In this document: in pieces, positions 61,147 to 64,000 of the stretch
Numbering within the stretch: position 1 is the first letter of the stretch
Layout of the letters: the number at the start of each line of letters is the position of its first letter
NCBI GenBank assembly: GCA_003222195.1
Contig: QHVB01000025.1
Location: 248,001-312,000 of the forward strand
DNA length: 64,000 bases
Direction of reading: 5' to 3'
Source: Gemmatimonadota bacterium
Lineage (GTDB): Bacteria; Gemmatimonadota; Gemmatimonadetes; Gemmatimonadales; GWC2-71-9
Program-made: the position numbers and the translations under genes
The notes under the pieces: model-generated
Databases searched by the model: none
Seen by the model: only the letters and a program-made list of their open reading frames with translations
Told to the model about the DNA's origin: nothing

Positions 61147-61494
61147 ATGCTCCAGATGCGCCTCCTCTCCGTCGCCGCCCTGCTAGCCGCCTTGGCGTGC
61201 GTCAGTGCCGACATTCTAGTGCTCGATCCATCCGTACGACCGCAGACCAGTCCCCAGTCGATTCGGTTGATTGCACAGGAGCCCGCTCGACCGTATGTGG
61301 TGGTTGCGATCGTATCTGCGCGCGGGGACATCGAATCAGCTCGCAATCGACTCGTTAGAGAGGCGGCAAAGCTCGGCGGCCACGCCGTCCTCCTCGACAA
61401 TGGCTCATTGACCCGCATTGGCGGCGACAAGAGCACCGCCCAGCAAATCACCGGCAAAGTCATCGTCTACAGTGACTCGACGCGGACGAATTAG
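61147..61494 (+). CDS. Small putative lipoprotein, unknown function
   Basis: A 115-residue protein starting at ATG 61147 or ATG 61156. LLSVAALLAALACVS looks like a lipoprotein signal with the Cys at about 18. The mature part is one small alpha/beta domain, VVVAIVSARGDIESARNRLVREAAKLGGHAVLLDNG and ITGKVIVYSD, resembling small lipoproteins that check heavy-metal or YajQ-like folds only in outline. I do not recognise a named family. It precedes the DUF4112 gene on the same strand. Confidence 0.65.
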   Translation: MLQMRLLSVAALLAALACVSADILVLDPSVRPQTSPQSIRLIAQEPARPYVVVAIVSARGDIESARNRLVREAAKLGGHAVLLDNGSLTRIGGDKSTAQQITGKVIVYSDSTRTN

Positions 61495-61544
61495 AGGCAT
61501 TCACGTCGCCACCTAGTCTCGCGCGGCTCCGGAAGTTCGCGTAC

Positions 61545-61937
61545 GTGCTGGATGGACTCGGCCTCGATCCGATCCTCGGCTTGATTCCCGGTATCGGCGA
61601 TGCGGCTGGAGCCGTTCTCGCCGCGTGGATTCTCCTGGAAGCATTTCGCATGGGTGCCTCGCGAGCCACTTTGGTCCGGATGGCCGGCAATGTGGCGCTC
61701 GACGCCGGACTCGGCGCGATTCCCGTCCTCGGAGATATCTTCGACTTCGCATGGAAAGCCAATTTTCGGAACGTGACGCTGCTCGAGCGGCATCTGGCGG
61801 GGCCAGCGCAGGCGAGACGCGCGGACCGCTCATTCGTTTTGCTCGTGATTTCTGGCGTGCTTGCGCTGGCGCTCGGGCTGCTCGCGTTTGGGATCGTGCT
61901 GACGCGCTGGGTCTTGCGCGCACTGGGCGGCGCATGA
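61545..61937 (+). CDS. DUF4112 membrane protein
   Basis: A 130-residue inner-membrane protein with the DUF4112 pattern GLDPILGLIPGIGDAAGAVLAAWILLEAFRMGAS, VRMAGNVALDAGLGAIPVLGDIFDFAWKANFRN, and a C-terminal membrane helix. Similarity seems to begin a little earlier (LARLRKFAYVLDG) but no ATG, GTG or TTG lies in frame before GTG 61545. A non-standard or reinitiated start after the lipoprotein stop at 61494 is possible. The end overlaps the kinase ATG by 4 bases. Confidence 0.82.
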   Translation: MLDGLGLDPILGLIPGIGDAAGAVLAAWILLEAFRMGASRATLVRMAGNVALDAGLGAIPVLGDIFDFAWKANFRNVTLLERHLAGPAQARRADRSFVLLVISGVLALALGLLAFGIVLTRWVLRALGGA

Positions 61938-64000
61938 GAGGCAAGGCGCGCTCGGAGCCTTTCCCACCCATCGTCGCAGCACTCGCCGACCGCTATGCCG
62001 TCGAGCGGGAGCTGGGGCGCGGGGGAATGGCGACGGTGTACCTCGCCGAAGAGAAGAAGCACGGGCGAAAGGTCGCGATCAAAGTCCTGCGACCCGAAAT
62101 CACGGCCGGCCTCGGCCCCGATCGTTTTTTGCGCGAGATCGGCATTGCTGCCCAATTGGCTCACCCGCACATCGTCCCTCTGATCGACTCTGGCGAAGCC
62201 GCTGGACTGCTCTATTACGTGCAGCCCCACGTCCCTGGAGGATCGCTGCGCGAGCGTCTGACCGAGACGCGGCAGCTGCCGCTGAAAGACGCGTTGCGCA
62301 TCGCGCAGGAAGTCGGCGCCGGTCTCGATTTCGCGCACCGCCAGGGGTTCGTGCATCGCGACGTGAAGCCGGAGAACATTCTCTTCGCCGATGGGCACGC
62401 GCTGCTCGCGGACTTCGGCGTAGCGCGCGCCTGCTGCGACGCCGAGGAGGAAGCGGACGACAACGGCGCGATGGCGACGGAAGTCGGACTCGCGGTCGGT
62501 ACGCCTGAGTACATGAGTCCCGAGCAGGCGAGCGGGGAGGCCGATCTCAGCGCGGCAAGCGACGTCTACAGCCTCGCCTGCGTCGTCTACGAGATGCTCG
62601 CCGGCGAGCCGCCATTCCACGGCTCCGGCGCCCGTGCCGTGATGGCCAAGCAGGTGACCGAGACGCCGCGGCCGCTGCGCGGCCTGCGGCCAGAAGTCCC
62701 GATGTCCCTCGAGCGCGCCGTTGCCCGCGCGCTCGAGAAGAATCCCGCCCAACGCACCGCAAGTGCCGCCGATTTCGTCGCCCAGCTCCTGGCACCACCC
62801 GACAGCGCGCTGCTCCGCAGCCCCGCGGTCACGCGCTCGATCGCGGTGCTGCCCTTCATCAATGCCAGCCCGGACCCCGACAATGAATACCTGAGCGATG
62901 GCATCACCGATGAGCTGATCGACGCGCTCGTCAAGGTCACTGGCCTGCGCGTCGCCTCGCGGACGTCCGTGTTCGCGCTGAAGGGAAAGCCGCTCGACGT
63001 CCGAGCCGTGGGGGCGCTGCTCGGGACCGCTGTGGTCCTCGAGGGAACGGTGCGCAAGGCGGGAGACCGGCTGCGCATCACCGCCCAGCTCACATCCACC
63101 GAAGATGGCCGGCTCCTCTGGTCGCAGCGCTACGATCGCCAGCTCGTGGACGTGTTGGCGATTCAGGATGAGATCGCCGCGACGATCGTCAATACGTTGC
63201 GCGCGACGATGTTCGCCGACTTGTCCGAGCCGATCGCGCGGCGCTACACCGAAAACATCCAGGCGTATGGCCTCTATCTCAAAGGCCGATACGAGTGGAA
63301 CAAGCGTACCCAGGAAGGCGTCGCCGAGGCGATCCGCTACTTCGAGCGGGCGATCGCGGAGGATCCTGGTTACGCCCCCGCGTACGCCGGGCTCGCAGAT
63401 TCGTACTCGCTCGATGTCGATTACCGATCGATACCGGTCCAAGAGGCGTACCAGCGCGCCAAGGAATACGCGCGGAAGGCGCTGGCACTCGACGAGTCCG
63501 TACCGACTGCCCACGCCTCCCTCGCGTGGACCTTGTTCATTTACGACTGGCAGTGGGAGGAGGCGGAGCGTGAATTTCGCCGCGCGATCGCACTCAATCC
63601 GCGCTATGCGAGCGCGCATCAGTGGTTTGCGTTCCTGCTTGCGGCCCGCGGTCAGCAGGACGCGGCCCTGGTGGAAGGCCATACGGCGCTCGAGCTCGAT
63701 CCCGCTTCCGTGTCCGCACGGCGCGCCGTCGGGTGGCTGTACTACTACGCGCGCCGCTACCATCAAGCGCGCGAGCACCTCTCCCGCGCCATCGAAATGA
63801 ATCCGATGGCCGTGGAAAGCTACCGCATGCTCGGGAGCACCATGGCGCTCCAGGGCGACGTCACCGAGGCAGAGCGTGTGCTGCGAGAGGCGCTGACGCT
63901 GGAGGGAGCTGGCGCCTACTCGAAAGCAACACTCGGTTGGCTGCTCGCACGGTCCGGGAGACGCGCCGAAGCCGAGCAACTGCTGCGCGAGCTCGAACTG
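61934..64000 (+). CDS. Serine/threonine kinase fused to TolB-like and TPR regions (partial, C-terminus beyond window)
   Basis: At least 689 residues, open at the right edge. The kinase domain (about 21-280) has GRGGMA, Lys50, HRDVKPEN with Asp143, DFG with Asp160 and GTPEYMSPEQ. Next is a TolB/FlgO-like region SIAVLPFINASPDPDNEYLSDGITDELIDALVKV and GTVRKAGDRLRITAQL. TPR repeats follow from about residue 440 (AEAIRYFERAIAEDPGYAPAYAGLADSYS, EEAEREFRRAIALNPRYASAHQWFAFLLA). This layout is common in Gemmatimonadota and Acidobacteria, usually without a membrane helix. Downstream partners cannot be seen. Confidence 0.95.
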   Translation, partial: MRGKARSEPFPPIVAALADRYAVERELGRGGMATVYLAEEKKHGRKVAIKVLRPEITAGLGPDRFLREIGIAAQLAHPHIVPLIDSGEAAGLLYYVQPHVPGGSLRERLTETRQLPLKDALRIAQEVGAGLDFAHRQGFVHRDVKPENILFADGHALLADFGVARACCDAEEEADDNGAMATEVGLAVGTPEYMSPEQASGEADLSAASDVYSLACVVYEMLAGEPPFHGSGARAVMAKQVTETPRPLRGLRPEVPMSLERAVARALEKNPAQRTASAADFVAQLLAPPDSALLRSPAVTRSIAVLPFINASPDPDNEYLSDGITDELIDALVKVTGLRVASRTSVFALKGKPLDVRAVGALLGTAVVLEGTVRKAGDRLRITAQLTSTEDGRLLWSQRYDRQLVDVLAIQDEIAATIVNTLRATMFADLSEPIARRYTENIQAYGLYLKGRYEWNKRTQEGVAEAIRYFERAIAEDPGYAPAYAGLADSYSLDVDYRSIPVQEAYQRAKEYARKALALDESVPTAHASLAWTLFIYDWQWEEAEREFRRAIALNPRYASAHQWFAFLLAARGQQDAALVEGHTALELDPASVSARRAVGWLYYYARRYHQAREHLSRAIEMNPMAVESYRMLGSTMALQGDVTEAERVLREALTLEGAGAYSKATLGWLLARSGRRAEAEQLLRELEL

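Noticed and set aside
61460-63979. 839-residue minus-strand open frame at the right end
   Set aside because: It is the shadow of the kinase/TPR gene; the plus strand carries intact kinase motifs.

Overview
The window is a GC-rich bacterial chromosome segment. It carries zinc-ribbon/FHA-linked Ser/Thr kinases, a kinase fused to TolB-like and TPR regions, a SusC/SusD pair, outer-membrane barrels, a B12-dependent ribonucleotide reductase, an MglA/MglB-type pair and a compact small SRP RNA. Together these suggest a Gram-negative soil-type bacterium, most likely Gemmatimonadota. This placement is inference from gene style; there is no rRNA or marker-gene phylogeny here. Both ends cut through Ser/Thr kinase genes. 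No gene-free stretch exceeds 300 bases.

Region 1 (1-30.9 kb) is mostly housekeeping and signalling. It opens with an FHA/kinase pair divergent from an amidase_3 lipoprotein and a surface protease/barrel fusion. A zinc-ribbon kinase with PEGA and TonB-like C-terminal domains, a gamma-carbonic-anhydrase-like protein and nrdJ follow. Two paralogous zinc-ribbon proteins flank a MOSC protein. Then come a MarR regulator with a visible operator, and pyruvate kinase, a PhnP-like hydrolase, class II aldolase, YtxH, YihY, threonine aldolase and a JAMM/polyproline/membrane protein in tightly coupled order. The SRP RNA gene (minus strand) is divergent from dnaX-ybaB-recR, which is followed by roadblock-mglA-pgsA-cinA-hydrolase and by grpE-dnaJ and tRNA-Asn.

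Region 2 (30.9-61 kb) is a large uronate and oxidised-sugar utilisation locus. It holds a GH27 galactosidase, uxaC, the hexuronate transporter exuT, uxaA, uxaB, uxuA, kdgK, eda, SusC/SusD and a BNR_4-type putative polysaccharide lyase. Three Gfo/Idh/MocA oxidoreductases, three sugar phosphate isomerase/epimerase-type proteins, a DUF1080 (3-keto-disaccharide hydrolase) protein, a DUF6807/PmoA-like protein, a GMC dehydrogenase with its gluconate-dehydrogenase subunit-3 partner, and a DUF993 protein complete it. The simplest reading is import of uronate-containing oligosaccharides by SusCD, cleavage by lyase and hydrolases, oxidation and elimination through 3-keto intermediates, and funnelling of uronates through 2-keto-3-deoxygluconate to pyruvate and glyceraldehyde-3-phosphate. 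No dedicated regulator is seen in the locus.

Region 3 (61-64 kb) has a small lipoprotein, a DUF4112 membrane protein and the start of a kinase-TolB-TPR protein.

The most unusual feature is the set of short dispersed palindromic and GC-rich repeats. Several lie in frame inside genes: in the uxaA interdomain linker, in signal-peptide regions, in the central loops of two MFS transporters and in the dnaX linker. An AT-rich palindromic repeat carries the divergent ffs/dnaX promoters, and a related one ends uxuA.
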